Shown here piece after piece: positions 17,987 to 27,693 of a stretch of 64,000 nt of DNA. The notes under the pieces were generated by a model. That model was not told where the DNA came from, ran no database searches, and worked only from the letters and a program-made list of their open reading frames with translations. The stretch's first letter is position 1. The number at the start of each line of letters is the position of its first letter. A program made the translations under genes and the position numbers. Source of the DNA: Desmospora activa DSM 45169 (GTDB lineage: Bacteria; Bacillota; Bacilli; Thermoactinomycetales; DSM-45169); NCBI RefSeq assembly GCF_003046315.1, contig NZ_PZZP01000001.1, positions 2,604,001 through 2,668,000 on the forward strand, written 5' to 3'.

Positions 17987-18928
17987 ATGGGTAATGATCA
18001 ACCAAGACTGACACGATTACATGCTTCTCTTATACTCGTTCTAACTTTAGGGATCGTTATACTTACCATTCCCGTATCTATCCTATTTCTATATTTCACC
18101 TCGTTTCACACATGGGAATATATGTTTTACCCCATAGCATACGCCATAATCATCAATACTGTAGGATTTGTAACCGTGGGCAGAGCCAGAAATATCCTTG
18201 CCACTCATGCATCTAAAAATAAGTATGGAAGAAGAAGCGTTCATTCCACCTTTCTCCTACAATTTGCGGTGGGGGTACTTGGTGGGCTCGTCGGCATTCT
18301 GATCGGACGGCGATATTTTAAGAAAGGCCGATTGTTTACGATTAGCAATGGTGCGCTTTTGCTCGTTAATCTATGTATGTATGGTTGGCTCTTTTCCTAT
18401 GCATATTTACCTGAAATACAGAAGGAGGGGAGCGCGCTTCAATATGAAGATCGACAATACTCCATCATGAGAGAGGCAGATGTTAGCCGTGAACATTTGG
18501 GAAAGACGATCGGTGTATCAAACGCATCCAAAATATACGCAATTAAAGGCTTCTCAACAACGGAATGGTTGGCAACTTGTGTGGATGCCAACATCGCATT
18601 TTGCAGTGTTTACCGCCAACAAACCGAACCAATTGACGTAAATAATTTCTCTCCTAATCAAATGGTGATACAAGAGCGAAACGGCACAGAGAAACAGGTT
18701 AACCAAAAAAATCTCGACCGTTTAATCGCTTTGTTTGAGCAGAATCCTCAAGTTGCAAAGCCGAAATCGGAAAAGATCGTTCGCTCCGCTGCTGTCTACC
18801 TTTTCTCCGACCAATATCCGTTCCGGTGGAAGCTGGCCTATATAAAAACCTCCAATGATGATCGCTATCTTACCGATAATAATAAAACGATCCAACTCGA
18901 TGACGAACTGTTGCAGATTCTAAAATAA
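17987..18928 (+). CDS. membrane protein of unknown function
   Basis: A 313-residue protein with four predicted helices in its first half (about 11-35, 41-63, 86-106 and 113-134; the third begins LQFAVGVLGGLVGILIGRR, somewhat like DUF1294-type membrane proteins). A soluble domain of about 170 residues follows, probably outside. CAGGAGGG precedes the ATG by seven bases. AT content is higher than in the flanking housekeeping genes, suggesting an accessory gene. Not recognised. Confidence 0.6.
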   Translation: MGNDQPRLTRLHASLILVLTLGIVILTIPVSILFLYFTSFHTWEYMFYPIAYAIIINTVGFVTVGRARNILATHASKNKYGRRSVHSTFLLQFAVGVLGGLVGILIGRRYFKKGRLFTISNGALLLVNLCMYGWLFSYAYLPEIQKEGSALQYEDRQYSIMREADVSREHLGKTIGVSNASKIYAIKGFSTTEWLATCVDANIAFCSVYRQQTEPIDVNNFSPNQMVIQERNGTEKQVNQKNLDRLIALFEQNPQVAKPKSEKIVRSAAVYLFSDQYPFRWKLAYIKTSNDDRYLTDNNKTIQLDDELLQILK

Positions 18929-19000
18929 AAATCGCACATCCATGCAGATCTGCCATCGTTAACTAGCGACGGATCACAAAAAGTTATTTACAAATTGAGC

Positions 19001-19026
19001 AAAAAAAACGACTGCAACAGCAGTCG
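19001..19026 (-). terminator. ilvA terminator
   Basis: On the minus strand CGACTGC pairs with GCAGTCG around TGTT, followed by eight Ts. Confidence 0.88.
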
Positions 19027-19082
19027 AAGAGGTTTTACTCGCTATATTGAGGTTGTTTTGGAATCTCGATATTTTTATTCAT

Positions 19083-20378
19083 TCAAATCAGTAGCTGAAA
19101 CAGCGTTGGATTCTTATTGATTTCGATATATTGAAATCCCTTTTTATCCATTCGTTCAATCAACGGCCCGTAATCTTCCCGTCGCTTCAATTCAATCCCC
19201 AGAAGGACCGGCCCTTGTTCACGGCTGTTCTGCTTGGTGTATTCAAAGCGGGTAATATCGTCGTCGGGTCCTAATACATCATTGATAAACTCCCGTAGGG
19301 CTCCCGCCCGCTGTGGAAATTGGATCGTAAAATAATGTTTGAGTCCCTCATGGATGAGTGAACGCTCCTTGATCTCCTGCATGCGGTCAATATCGTTATT
19401 GCCGCCGGAGAGGATGCAGACGACGTTTTTATCCTTGATCTGATCCCGGTACTGGTCCAAAACGGCGATCGGTAAAGCACCGGCGGGTTCAGCCACAATG
19501 GCGTTCTCATTGTACAACTGCAATATGGTGGTACACACCTTGCCTTCAGGCACAACGGCAAATTCATCCACCAGTTCGCGGCAGATGCTTAAGTTGATTT
19601 CCCCCACCCGCCGAACGGCGGCACCATCCACAAACTTATCGATCACATCCAAGGTGATCGCTTTACCCGCTTCTACTGATCGAGCCATAGCGGGAGCACC
19701 CGCCGGCTCCACCCCGATAATCCGCGTCTTGGGACTGATTGCTTTTACATAAGAAGCGACTCCAGCAGCCAAACCGCCACCACCGATGCCGATAAACAGA
19801 TAATCTAAAGGTTCTTGTAGATCGTTTAAAATTTCCATGCCAACCGTACCTTGGCCGGCGATAGTCTGGGGATTTTCAAAGGGATGGATAAACGCCATAT
19901 CATGCTTTTCGCTATATGCCAACGCCTCTGCCAGGGAATCGTCAAAGGTGTCTCCTGTCAAAACCACATCAGCAAATGGGCCACCAAACCGTTTCACTTG
20001 GTTCACCTTTTGCCGCGGAGTGGGATTGGGCATAAAGATTTTCCCCTTGATCTCCAATGCTTGACAGGAATAAGCCACCCCTTGCGCATGATTGCCCGCA
20101 CTGGCACAGACGATGCCGTTCTTCAATTTATCCGGCGGCAGGTGGCAAATCACATTGTAAGCCCCACGAATCTTAAACGAGCGCACCACCTGTAGATCTT
20201 CCCTTTTCAGATGCAAATGGCAGCCATACCGCTGGGATAAAAGGGGATCTCGCTGCAAAGGTGTATGCGTCACTACATCTTTTAGCAAGTGGTTGGCCAT
20301 GATCACATCTTCTACGGAAACAGGATGGGATGGGTTGGTTTTTGGTTCTTTTACTCCGGTCTGACTTCCTTCTTTCAC
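19083..20378 (-). CDS. ilvA: biosynthetic threonine deaminase
   Basis: A 431-residue PLP enzyme that turns threonine into 2-oxobutanoate, the first step to isoleucine. PLP-binding Lys69 is in VVRSFKIRGAYN; the phosphate-binding loop is IGIGGGGLAAG. A single C-terminal ACT-like domain (about 340-431) is the feedback site and matches the shorter Bacillus-type enzyme. The start is a GTG; the ribosome site is poor, so it may lie slightly downstream. I looked for a T-box before it and found none. Confidence 0.93.
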   Translation of the reverse strand: MKEGSQTGVKEPKTNPSHPVSVEDVIMANHLLKDVVTHTPLQRDPLLSQRYGCHLHLKREDLQVVRSFKIRGAYNVICHLPPDKLKNGIVCASAGNHAQGVAYSCQALEIKGKIFMPNPTPRQKVNQVKRFGGPFADVVLTGDTFDDSLAEALAYSEKHDMAFIHPFENPQTIAGQGTVGMEILNDLQEPLDYLFIGIGGGGLAAGVASYVKAISPKTRIIGVEPAGAPAMARSVEAGKAITLDVIDKFVDGAAVRRVGEINLSICRELVDEFAVVPEGKVCTTILQLYNENAIVAEPAGALPIAVLDQYRDQIKDKNVVCILSGGNNDIDRMQEIKERSLIHEGLKHYFTIQFPQRAGALREFINDVLGPDDDITRFEYTKQNSREQGPVLLGIELKRREDYGPLIERMDKKGFQYIEINKNPTLFQLLI

Positions 20379-20485
20379 TGGTCCATGCCCCCGGTTGTTT
20401 TCCGACCATGATACACTGTCCAGCGGGAACTTGGCAACCGTTTGCGAAAAAAACGGAGTATTTTAGTGAAATCATACAGGAATGA

Positions 20486-20788
20486 AAAATAACACAGGTA
20501 TCTCGCACTACCCGTTTAGAAGGCGACACGATCTTTACTGTGGATGGAAATCAGTACTCGATCCAAAACATCATCTAGGCGACAGTTTATCGTTCCGATT
20601 ACAGTTGACTGCAAGTACCCGACGTTTTGAATGAAAAGGGAAAACCGATTCAACGCGGCATCTCTCCATATCCTGGACTCTACTTTTTAGGCCTCTCCAG
20701 GCAACACACCCGCGGATCTGCACTCTTGTTGGGGGTTGGCAAGGATGCCGCTTTTCTCGACATCAACATACAAAAAAAGGGTGATTGA
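20486..20788 (+). pseudogene. remnant of a CzcO-type NAD(P)/FAD-dependent monooxygenase (C-terminal third)
   Basis: One frame reads GDTIFTVDGNQYSIQNII, stop, ATVYRSDYS, stop, LQVPDVLNEKGKPIQRG, ISPYPGLYFLGL, HTRGSALLLGVGKDAAFLD, then a terminal stop. This matches the C-terminal part of flavin monooxygenase-like proteins, which normally read IWATGYRSDYSW here. The two internal stops (20576 and 20606) each sit where a Trp codon is expected, and the Gly of ATG has become Val. The N-terminal two thirds are gone. It is a decayed gene, not a small ORF. Confidence 0.85.
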
Positions 20789-20895
20789 AGTTTCCTGTTT
20801 ACACCCTTTGACCGACTGCACATCATTGATAAAAGGAAAAGACGCATCGAAATGGTGAGCAGGCCCCAAATCACCTTCCTGATACCGGAAAATCA

Positions 20896-20923
20896 TTGAC
20901 TTATGCTGTCATTTCGATATAAT
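20896..20923 (+). promoter_or_regulatory. rpsD promoter
   Basis: TTGACT (20896-20901) and TATAAT (20918-20923) are separated by 16 bp, a strong SigA promoter. Transcription should begin near 20930, giving a leader of about 225 nt. Confidence 0.85.
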
Positions 20924-20929
20924 ATGTGT

Positions 20930-21110
20930 CTGTATGGCTCCATTTGTTCCTTTCAACAAGGGAACATGAGGATAGCACGCAAAGAACGGTGATGGATTCA
21001 CCCTCACTGGTTCGCCCTGTATGGACAGCGGCTGATAATGCTATACAGGTGCCTGTCGTTTCGCCGCTATCCGGAACGGTCAGGCAAGGACAGCGAACCA
21101 GCCACACCCT
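20930..21110 (+). ncRNA. ribosomal protein S4 leader of rpsD
   Basis: The leader folds strongly: CTGGTTCGC (21007-21015) pairs with GCGAACCAG (21093-21101), enclosing CCTGTAT/ATACAGG (21016-21022 with 21043-21049) and GCCTG/CAGGC (21051-21055 with 21081-21085). In Firmicutes S4 binds such a leader and represses its own translation. The pairing is seen; the autoregulation is by homology. Confidence 0.75.
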
Positions 21111-21156
21111 GTTGTTTGCACCATTTTTGGCAACATGGAAAGGAGCAGGTTTTGTT

Positions 21157-21756
21157 ATGGCACGTTACACAGGACCTCGTTGGAAATTAAGCCGTCGCTT
21201 AGGGATTTCTCTCTCCGGTACGGGTAAAGAGCTGAAGCGCCCTTATCCTCCAGGAGTACACGGTCCCAACCAGCGTCGGAAATTAAGCGAATACGGACTT
21301 CAGTTGCAGGAGAAGCAGAAACTGCGTTTTATGTACGGCATGAACGAAAAGCAGTTCCGCACCTTGTTTGACAAAGCCGGTAAGATGAAAGGGGTTCATG
21401 GTGAAAATTTCATGAAGCTCCTGGAATCCCGTCTCGATAACTTGGTGTATCGCCTCGGCTTTTCCCGCACACGCTCACAAGCACGGCAACTGGTGGTTCA
21501 CGGCCACATTACCGTTAACGGCAAAAAGCTGGACCGCCCCTCCTATCAGGTAAAAGTGGGCGATGTGATCGGCTTGCGGGAAAAAAGCCGCAACCTGACC
21601 ATCGTCAAAGAGGCGCTGGAAGAGCGCGCTTATCTGCCGGAGTATGTAAGCTTTGACGCCAACAACCTGGAAGGCACCTACTCCCGCCTACCAGAGCGGA
21701 GTGAGTTGCCCGCTGAAATCAACGAGCGTCAAATCGTTGAGTACTACAGCCGGTAA
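21157..21756 (+). CDS. rpsD: 30S ribosomal protein S4
   Basis: A 199-residue primary rRNA-binding protein of the small subunit. It begins [19 protein letters not shown] and carries the S4 RNA-binding domain at about 90-150 ([34 protein letters not shown]). AAGGAG lies 11 bases upstream of ATG 21157. An open frame extends upstream through the leader, but its sequence is not protein-like and the family starts here. It is a single-gene unit with its own promoter and terminator, as in Bacillus. Confidence 0.97.
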   Translation: MARYTGPRWKLSRRLGISLSGTGKELKRPYPPGVHGPNQRRKLSEYGLQLQEKQKLRFMYGMNEKQFRTLFDKAGKMKGVHGENFMKLLESRLDNLVYRLGFSRTRSQARQLVVHGHITVNGKKLDRPSYQVKVGDVIGLREKSRNLTIVKEALEERAYLPEYVSFDANNLEGTYSRLPERSELPAEINERQIVEYYSR

Positions 21757-21760
21757 ATTA

Positions 21761-21795
21761 AAAACCCCCTCATCCAATGGGATGAGGGGGTTTTT
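21761..21795. terminator. bidirectional terminator shared by rpsD and the 23-residue peptide gene
   Basis: AAAACCCCCTCATCC pairs with GGATGAGGGGGTTTT around AATG: 15 bp, with A and T runs on both sides so it works both ways. Each gene ends within a few bases of it. Confidence 0.92.
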
Positions 21796-21798
21796 AAT

Positions 21799-21870
21799 TT
21801 ACTGCCAGCTCCAACCTTCCAAAATCTGAAATACAAAGGCGATGACAGCAAATGAGGTTAATTTTTTCAT
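21799..21870 (-). CDS. 23-residue hydrophobic peptide
   Basis: The frame encodes MKKLTSFAVIAFVFQIL followed by EGWSWQ: two lysines, one hydrophobic helix and an aromatic tail, suggesting a membrane peptide. ATG 21870 has GGGGGG seven bases upstream, and the TAA at 21799 is directly followed by the terminator shared with rpsD. A SigA-like promoter lies about 30 bases upstream. The frame itself is too short to be convincing alone, but promoter, ribosome site and terminator all fit it. Function unknown. Confidence 0.6.
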   Translation of the reverse strand: MKKLTSFAVIAFVFQILEGWSWQ

Positions 21871-21903
21871 TTTTCATCCCCCCTGAAAATTAGGATCATT
21901 CCT

Positions 21904-21932
21904 ATCATTTCATATCTTGTGTTGTTTGTCAA
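21904..21932 (-). promoter_or_regulatory. promoter of the 23-residue peptide gene
   Basis: On the minus strand TTGACA (21932-21927) is followed after 17 bp by AATGAT (21909-21904). The -35 is a consensus match. No gene other than the short peptide lies downstream before the terminator. The next 250 bp (21933-22182) show nothing else. Confidence 0.7.
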
Positions 21933-22182
21933 TTAATTTAACATAATCAGAAAACAGTTAAAAAAGTGTCCGATCTGATTATCAAAGTGATAGGAGAGAT
22001 ATTTGAGAGGCATCTTTGCCGTGTCACTTAGCGGAAGAAACTCTAACACTTTGTAAACAGCAAAAGCACCCAGACTCAAAAATCTCTCCCTAAAAGCAAA
22101 TCAACAAACTTAAAATCGACTCTTCTGGATACCGATCCTCTAACTCCCCAATCGGTGAGGGCATTACGAAGGAACCATTCCG

Positions 22183-23439
22183 TTATACCACTTTTATCTG
22201 GGCAAATTTGCGCTTGCCCACTTGCAAAATCATCCCATCTTCCACCGCAATCTGGGCATCGGCGTCCGCTTCTTTTTCCTGGTTAATTTTGACCGCACCT
22301 TGTTTGACCATGCGGCGGGCTTCACCGTTGGAGGCGACCAAGCCGGCACGACTGAGAAGGTGGACGATCCAGATCCGTCCCTCTTCCAACTCAGCCGAAG
22401 GAATCGCCACTTCGGGGATATCCGTCGGGAGCGACCGCTGCTGAAACACGCGTTTAAATCCTTCCTCTGCGTCTTGCGCCGCTTCCGCTCCATGGTACAT
22501 CTCCACCAACCGGCGAGCCAATCCCATTTTTGCATCACGGGGATGAAGTGTGCCATCGTTGATCCCCGTCCGCAATTGATCCAATTCCTCCAGAGAAAGA
22601 TCTGTTACCAACTCATAGTACTTCAACATCAGCTCGTCAGGAACGGACATCGCCTTGCCGTATATTTCAGCCGGTGGTTCATTGATGCCGATATAGTTAC
22701 CCAAGCTCTTGGACATTTTTTTTACCCCGTCTAACCCTTCCAACAGAGGCATCGTCAGGATCACTTGCTCTGCTTGCCCGTACTGCGCTTGCAATTGGCG
22801 CCCCATTAACAGGTTAAAGGTTTGATCCGTCCCTCCCAATTCAATATCGCTCTCTAAAGCGACGGAATCATATCCTTGCATCAAGGGATAAAAAAACTCA
22901 TGCACGCTAATCGCCTGTCCCCCATGATAACGCTTGGAAAAATCATCCCGCTCCAACATCCGCGCCACCGTTGTTTTCGCCGCCAGGTCCACCACCGCAG
23001 CAAAATCGAGCGCACCGAGCCAACGGCTGTTAAAATGAATCTCCGTCTTGTCCCGATCCAGAACTTTAAATAACTGATCGGCGTAGGTCTGGGCGTTTTG
23101 CTTGACTTCCGCTTCCGTCAATGGCTTCCGCGTTTCCGATTTGCCGGTGGGATCGCCGATACGGCCGGTAAAATCCCCGATCACCAGTTGAACAAAATGA
23201 CCCAAATCTTGAAACTGGCGCAGCTTGTTCAATACCACCGTATGGCCGATATGAATATCGGGTGCAGACGGGTCTAACCCTAGCTTCACTTTAAGCGGAC
23301 GGCCCGCTTCTACCGCCTGCCGCACTTTTTTCTCCAAATCAGCCTCAGGAATAATTTCCGCTACCCCGCGTCGGATTAATTGCAGCTGTTGTGCGACCTC
23401 TTGTTTCACTTCTGCTGACATCTCTTTACTTTTTTCCAA
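22183..23439 (-). CDS. tyrS: tyrosine--tRNA ligase
   Basis: A 418-residue class I aminoacyl-tRNA synthetase. The HIGH motif is at residues 63-66 (IHIGHTVVL), and KMSKS is near residue 241. A C-terminal S4-like tRNA-binding domain (about 350-415) ends in [13 protein letters not shown]. The TTG start has CAGGTG seven bases upstream, better placed than for the next ATG (23421). Expression is controlled by the T-box leader upstream, responding to uncharged tRNA-Tyr. Confidence 0.95.
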   Translation of the reverse strand: MEKSKEMSAEVKQEVAQQLQLIRRGVAEIIPEADLEKKVRQAVEAGRPLKVKLGLDPSAPDIHIGHTVVLNKLRQFQDLGHFVQLVIGDFTGRIGDPTGKSETRKPLTEAEVKQNAQTYADQLFKVLDRDKTEIHFNSRWLGALDFAAVVDLAAKTTVARMLERDDFSKRYHGGQAISVHEFFYPLMQGYDSVALESDIELGGTDQTFNLLMGRQLQAQYGQAEQVILTMPLLEGLDGVKKMSKSLGNYIGINEPPAEIYGKAMSVPDELMLKYYELVTDLSLEELDQLRTGINDGTLHPRDAKMGLARRLVEMYHGAEAAQDAEEGFKRVFQQRSLPTDIPEVAIPSAELEEGRIWIVHLLSRAGLVASNGEARRMVKQGAVKINQEKEADADAQIAVEDGMILQVGKRKFAQIKVV

Positions 23440-23479
23440 TCGTTAACACCTGCCTGCAATTATTTTTATGGCAAAAAAT

Positions 23480-23763
23480 CCATAAAATAAACCTCGTCCC
23501 CATAAAGGGACGAGGTTGACTCGCGGTACCACCCTTGTTGAAAACCGCTAATGATGCGATTCTCCACTCATCCGGATAACGGACCGGTGACCGGCGCGAT
23601 CTCTCATCGAAAGCGCACAGCTCCCAAGCGGTAATTCACAATGGATGCGATCACTGGTTCACAGCAACCACCAGCTCTCTGCGGATTCGCATTCCCTGCT
23701 ACTGACACTTGTTCGTTGCCGTTTACTTCACAGCAGTACCAACTAGTACGCCGCTTCTTTTTA
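23480..23763 (-). ncRNA. T-box leader of tyrS
   Basis: The minus strand carries the T-box AAGGGTGGTACCGCG (about 23534-23520) and the conserved AGAGAGCTGGTGGTTGCTGTG upstream. The terminator is CCTCGTCCC/GGGACGAGG, ending in TTTATTTT (23517-23482). Together these define a tRNA-sensing riboswitch of about 280 nt. The Tyr specifier is assumed from the gene; I did not pin the codon. Confidence 0.9.
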
Positions 23764-23769
23764 ACGATT

Positions 23770-23799
23770 ATCTTACCATAATCGCTCGGTTAAAATCAA
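23770..23799 (-). promoter_or_regulatory. tyrS promoter
   Basis: TTGATT (23799-23794) and TAAGAT (23775-23770) on the minus strand with an 18-bp spacer, directly upstream of the T-box leader. Confidence 0.7.
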
Positions 23800-23932
23800 G
23801 CAACTCCCCATGTACTGCCAGGCAAATTTGGGGAAGGAGCTTTTGGGTAGATACACTGCAAAGGGTTCAAAAATCTCTTCTGTCACTACATTTTGACGAA
23901 AGGAGGGACAGGCGGGCTCCCCGCAATCCATC

Positions 23933-26572
23933 ATGAAACGAAAGAAACGCAATCTCACTCGTTATCCTTGGCTTCGTTGGATAACCGTCCTATCTCTTTT
24001 TGTAATCGTGTTCTTATTGGCAGGCACCGGAACAGTAGTGGGCTACCTCTTTTCCACCGTGGAACGGAGCGGCTTGGATCGCGCTGAACTGCAACATCGT
24101 TTGGACAGCTGGAATCAGACTAGTTTTGCCCATTTTCGGGATGGGACGTCAATCGGAGCGATGCGCAGTGAAGCGGATCGAAAGTGGGTTCATATGCATG
24201 AAGTAAGTCCATACCTGATCCAAGCGCTGGTGGCGACAGAAGACAAAGATTTTTACCGCCATCCTGGCCTCTCCCCTCGCGGATTGGCTCGTGCTGCCTG
24301 GGATAATATAAAAAATCATTCTTTTGCTAGCGGAGGTAGTACAATTACGCAGCAATTGGTGAAAAATGCAATCTTAAAAAACCGGGAAAAGGCACTGGAA
24401 CGAAAATTAAAAGAAATGTGGCTCGCACTCAAGTTGGAACGCATGTTGTCAAAGGATCAAATTTTAGCTTACTACCTCAACAGCCTCTTTTTCGGCAAAG
24501 GGGCCAATCATCACAATCTTCTCGGCGTACAAGCCGCCGCCCGCGGCATCTTCGGGGTAGATGCATCCAAACTCAATTTGGCTCAATCCGCTTATTTGGC
24601 CGGGATGATTCAACGACCCAACGCCTTTAACCCCTTTGAACCGGCATCTCTGGCGGCTGGACAAAAACGGATGCGCACCGTTATCCGTCGAATGGTACAA
24701 AACGGCATGATTGACCAAGCTGCGGCAGAGGAGGCTCTTTCTTATGATTTGTCTACATCCTTGGCTAAACCAAAAAATTCAAGTGCCTATCGGCGCCATC
24801 CCTTTGTCATGGCTGCGATTGAAGAACGAGCGGCCCAAGCATTGATGAAAGCGGAAGGTTTAGATGCACAGGAGTTAAGCCGTCAGGGGATGTACCGCAG
24901 CACGCTGGAACAATACCGCAAACGAATTTTGACCGGTGGGTATCATATTGTCACCACTTTGGACCCCAACCTACACGAAGCGATTAACCGAGCGGCACTC
25001 AATCCTCACCTCTACGCCAAACCAGTCAGCTATACCGTCCGTACCGATCGCGGTCCCAAGCGCATCAAACATGCCCAGGAAGAAGTGGGAGCGACGTTGA
25101 TTAATCCCCAGAACGGAGCTGTACTCGCCTTTGTCGGCGGGCGGGATTTTAAGCGGGAACAGACCAACCATGCGCTTCATTCCCGTCGTCAACCCGGTTC
25201 AACCATTAAACCGTTGTTGGATTACGGTACGGCGCTGGAGAAAGGCATCGCCGATCCCGCCACCGTTTTGATTGATGAACCGTTGGAGTCCCAAGGACAG
25301 GATAAAAATAAGATCTATAAAAATCAGACCGAGCAATATCGGGGGCCGGTCACCTTACGGGAAGCACTACGACAATCCCTCAACATCCCGGCGATTAAAA
25401 CCCTGCGCAAGGTAGGCATTCAAGAGGGATTCAACACCTTAAGAAAAATGGATTTTCCCATCCATCGTTTTGACGGAGAAGCTTCTGCCATCGGCGGCTT
25501 TACCCGTGGTTTTACGGTGGAAGAGATGACAGCAGGCTACGCTACGCTGGCAACGGACGGCATCTACCATCCTCCACACCTGATTGAACTAATTGAAGAT
25601 GCGGAAGGTCGTACGGTGTATCAACAGAAGCCAGAAGAACGGCGTATATTTTCTCCGCAAACGGCGCGCTGGATGACCGACTTATTGCAAGATGTGATGA
25701 ATCGAGGAACGGGACGATTGGTGGGGAGCCATTTTCCCCACCTGGATATCGCGGGAAAAACAGGCACCACCCAGGAGAATCACGATGTCTGGTTTATCGG
25801 GTATACCCCGCGCCTCTCCTTAGGAGTGTGGGTGGGGTATGATTGGAACCACCCCCTCCCCGACGATAAACGGGCCAAACGGGTATGGCGGGAGGTATTC
25901 CAAGCCGCCCAAACCGCCCGGCCGGAGCTGTTTTCCGCTGAAGTGCATTTTGTAGGGCTGCCTGATTCTTGGGAACAAGTCAAGCTATGTAAAGTGTCGG
26001 GTCAACTCGCCTCTCCCGCTTGTGAACAAGCAGGGGAAACCGTAGAAGAACGACTGCCAGTTGAACGGATTCCGGAGCACACATGTCCCTTACATCAAAC
26101 GGCAACAACCGTCACGGTTCAGGGCAAGCGGTATCTGGCTCACCCCACTACTCCCGACGACTTTACAGAGGAGATCACCGGCATCCAGATTCCACCGGAT
26201 GAAGAACAGACGTATCAATATTACAACGGAGAGGTTTTACCCCAGGAAACCGATCCCCGTCTCAGCACGGGTACACCGCTGCCGCCAGTCGTATCGGCAT
26301 ACCCTGATCACAACGGCATCACCTTAACCTGGAGCCCTTCCCCCTCCAGCGGAGTAGCGGGATATCGCATCTACCGCGACGGCATTCGCATCGCCAGCAT
26401 CCCCGTTGACCAATCCAACCGCTATACTGATTCCCCCGGCTTTTACAGCATCACCTCCGTCGCTGTTGATGGGCTAGAATCAGAGGCGGTAACGGCATCG
26501 ATAGGAGCGGCACCTACACATCCGAGAACGGAAAAAATGAAACGTCCGCAGAAAAAGTGGCAATGGTGGTAA
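23933..26572 (+). CDS. class A penicillin-binding protein with C-terminal FN3-like domain
   Basis: An 879-residue bifunctional cell-wall enzyme. A short cytoplasmic tail and one membrane anchor (about 17-40) precede the GT51 glycosyltransferase (catalytic Glu103 in ATEDKDFYRHPG, and GGSTITQQLVKN). The transpeptidase has the active Ser in QPGSTIKP, then SLN and KTGTT. A fibronectin-III-like domain follows near 775-860 (GITLTWSPSPSSGVAGYRIY). The best ribosome site, GGAGGG, is 29 bases from ATG, with a 5-bp hairpin between. Monocistronic. Confidence 0.93.
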   Translation: MKRKKRNLTRYPWLRWITVLSLFVIVFLLAGTGTVVGYLFSTVERSGLDRAELQHRLDSWNQTSFAHFRDGTSIGAMRSEADRKWVHMHEVSPYLIQALVATEDKDFYRHPGLSPRGLARAAWDNIKNHSFASGGSTITQQLVKNAILKNREKALERKLKEMWLALKLERMLSKDQILAYYLNSLFFGKGANHHNLLGVQAAARGIFGVDASKLNLAQSAYLAGMIQRPNAFNPFEPASLAAGQKRMRTVIRRMVQNGMIDQAAAEEALSYDLSTSLAKPKNSSAYRRHPFVMAAIEERAAQALMKAEGLDAQELSRQGMYRSTLEQYRKRILTGGYHIVTTLDPNLHEAINRAALNPHLYAKPVSYTVRTDRGPKRIKHAQEEVGATLINPQNGAVLAFVGGRDFKREQTNHALHSRRQPGSTIKPLLDYGTALEKGIADPATVLIDEPLESQGQDKNKIYKNQTEQYRGPVTLREALRQSLNIPAIKTLRKVGIQEGFNTLRKMDFPIHRFDGEASAIGGFTRGFTVEEMTAGYATLATDGIYHPPHLIELIEDAEGRTVYQQKPEERRIFSPQTARWMTDLLQDVMNRGTGRLVGSHFPHLDIAGKTGTTQENHDVWFIGYTPRLSLGVWVGYDWNHPLPDDKRAKRVWREVFQAAQTARPELFSAEVHFVGLPDSWEQVKLCKVSGQLASPACEQAGETVEERLPVERIPEHTCPLHQTATTVTVQGKRYLAHPTTPDDFTEEITGIQIPPDEEQTYQYYNGEVLPQETDPRLSTGTPLPPVVSAYPDHNGITLTWSPSPSSGVAGYRIYRDGIRIASIPVDQSNRYTDSPGFYSITSVAVDGLESEAVTASIGAAPTHPRTEKMKRPQKKWQWW

Positions 26573-26790
26573 ACGTGAGGGGCGGGGCCGGTTAGACCTC
26601 GTCCCCTCCTCACCTACATACTGGTTGGCGATTCAACAAAGCTATATCTTATTGTTCCAGTTGACCTTGCAAAAAGCCCTACCACGGCCTACTCGTCAGT
26701 GTGTTGAGTTACTTTTGACATTCCACGGATTATCTCGGCAAGCTAAGAAAAAGCGAATCCTCTTACCCCCCTTTTGTAAGAAAGATTCAC

Positions 26791-27692
26791 TTATGCCGCT
26801 CGTTCCTGATTCCTTGCTTTTCTCTGTCGATAGTAATCCAATGTTTTACTTGCACCATAGTAAAGGACCGTGGAAAAAATAATCCCATCCAACGCTGGAA
26901 TCGTTGTGAAATCGAAAAGGCCTAAGCCCCCTTCTCCCCCTGGTGTTGTCATAAACGTTAGTATAGTCGCAACAGCCCAGACGGAGAGGATCATTGGTTT
27001 AAACATTGGCGGAGTATCTTGTCGAATAAAGGCCATCTTATACTTGTGATTATTCAACAAGAAGTAATCAACATATAGAATACCGCCTACGGGCACGATA
27101 AGGGGAGTCAAGACAAACAGAAATTTCTCCAAGTTATCGTGAATTCCCATTATCCCCACAATGATTCCCAAAATCCCCGCACCAATCGTTAAAATAGGTT
27201 TGGGTATACTTCGAAAGATGATACTAAGCGCTAATCCCGAAGAGTACAGGGAGTTATCGTTGCTTGTCCACGTAGCGGCTAGCATAATCAGAAATGCCAA
27301 CACACCTCCACCAATCGTAATCATCACATCTACCACATTATCTGCACCGGACAAAAAATACAAAATAGCCGCGATAATGCAGGTAAGAGAATTGCCGACC
27401 CCAAAGCCGATCGCACAAGCAAAAGCTGCTTGTCGGCACCGATCCATCCAGACAGTGCGGCAATAGGCGTCAGAATTGCAGACCCTATCAGGATTGCCCA
27501 AATAACCGACCACATCTCATTTCCCTGACTAAAAACAGCCCCCAAGTAAAAAGCTGCGAGATCGACTCCAACTGCCACCCAAATAAAAAACAAGTACAGC
27601 CAATGAACACGTTTCGAAAGTGGAACTGGCTCTCGGGCATAATCATGACTAAAAATCGAATATAAAGCACCTGAATTTCTGTTCCCAACCAT
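26791..27692 (-). pseudogene. broken NCS1-family (CodB-like) cytosine/purine permease
   Basis: Two frames together make a CodB-like protein with its middle missing. The first (27692 to about 27430) covers the N-terminus and two helices up to LSGWIGADKQ. The second (about 27430-26791) resumes in another frame at AFACAIGFGVGNSLTCII and continues through TWTSNDNSLYSSGLAL and PLIVPVGGILYVDYFLLNN to the C-terminus. Compared with E. coli CodB, roughly 145 residues (helices 3-6) are absent at the join. Internal deletion plus frameshift makes transport activity unlikely. GGGGAGGG precedes the original start. Confidence 0.8.
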
Positions 27693-27693
27693 G

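Noticed and set aside
20379-20480. T-box or leader before ilvA
   Set aside because: No T-box core (GGTGG.ACCGCG) or terminator/antiterminator pair is present; the region holds only the flavoprotein remnant on the other strand.
20926-21156. Open frame in phase with rpsD extending 77 codons upstream
   Set aside because: S4 proteins begin MARYTGP; the upstream part is a base-paired RNA leader after the promoter and does not look like protein.
22222-22734. 170-codon plus-strand frame opposite tyrS
   Set aside because: Antisense shadow of a conserved synthetase; no ribosome site or family resemblance.
26573-26620. Terminator after the PBP gene
   Set aside because: GC-rich GTGAGGGG/CCCCTCCTCAC sequence can pair only imperfectly and no U-tract follows.
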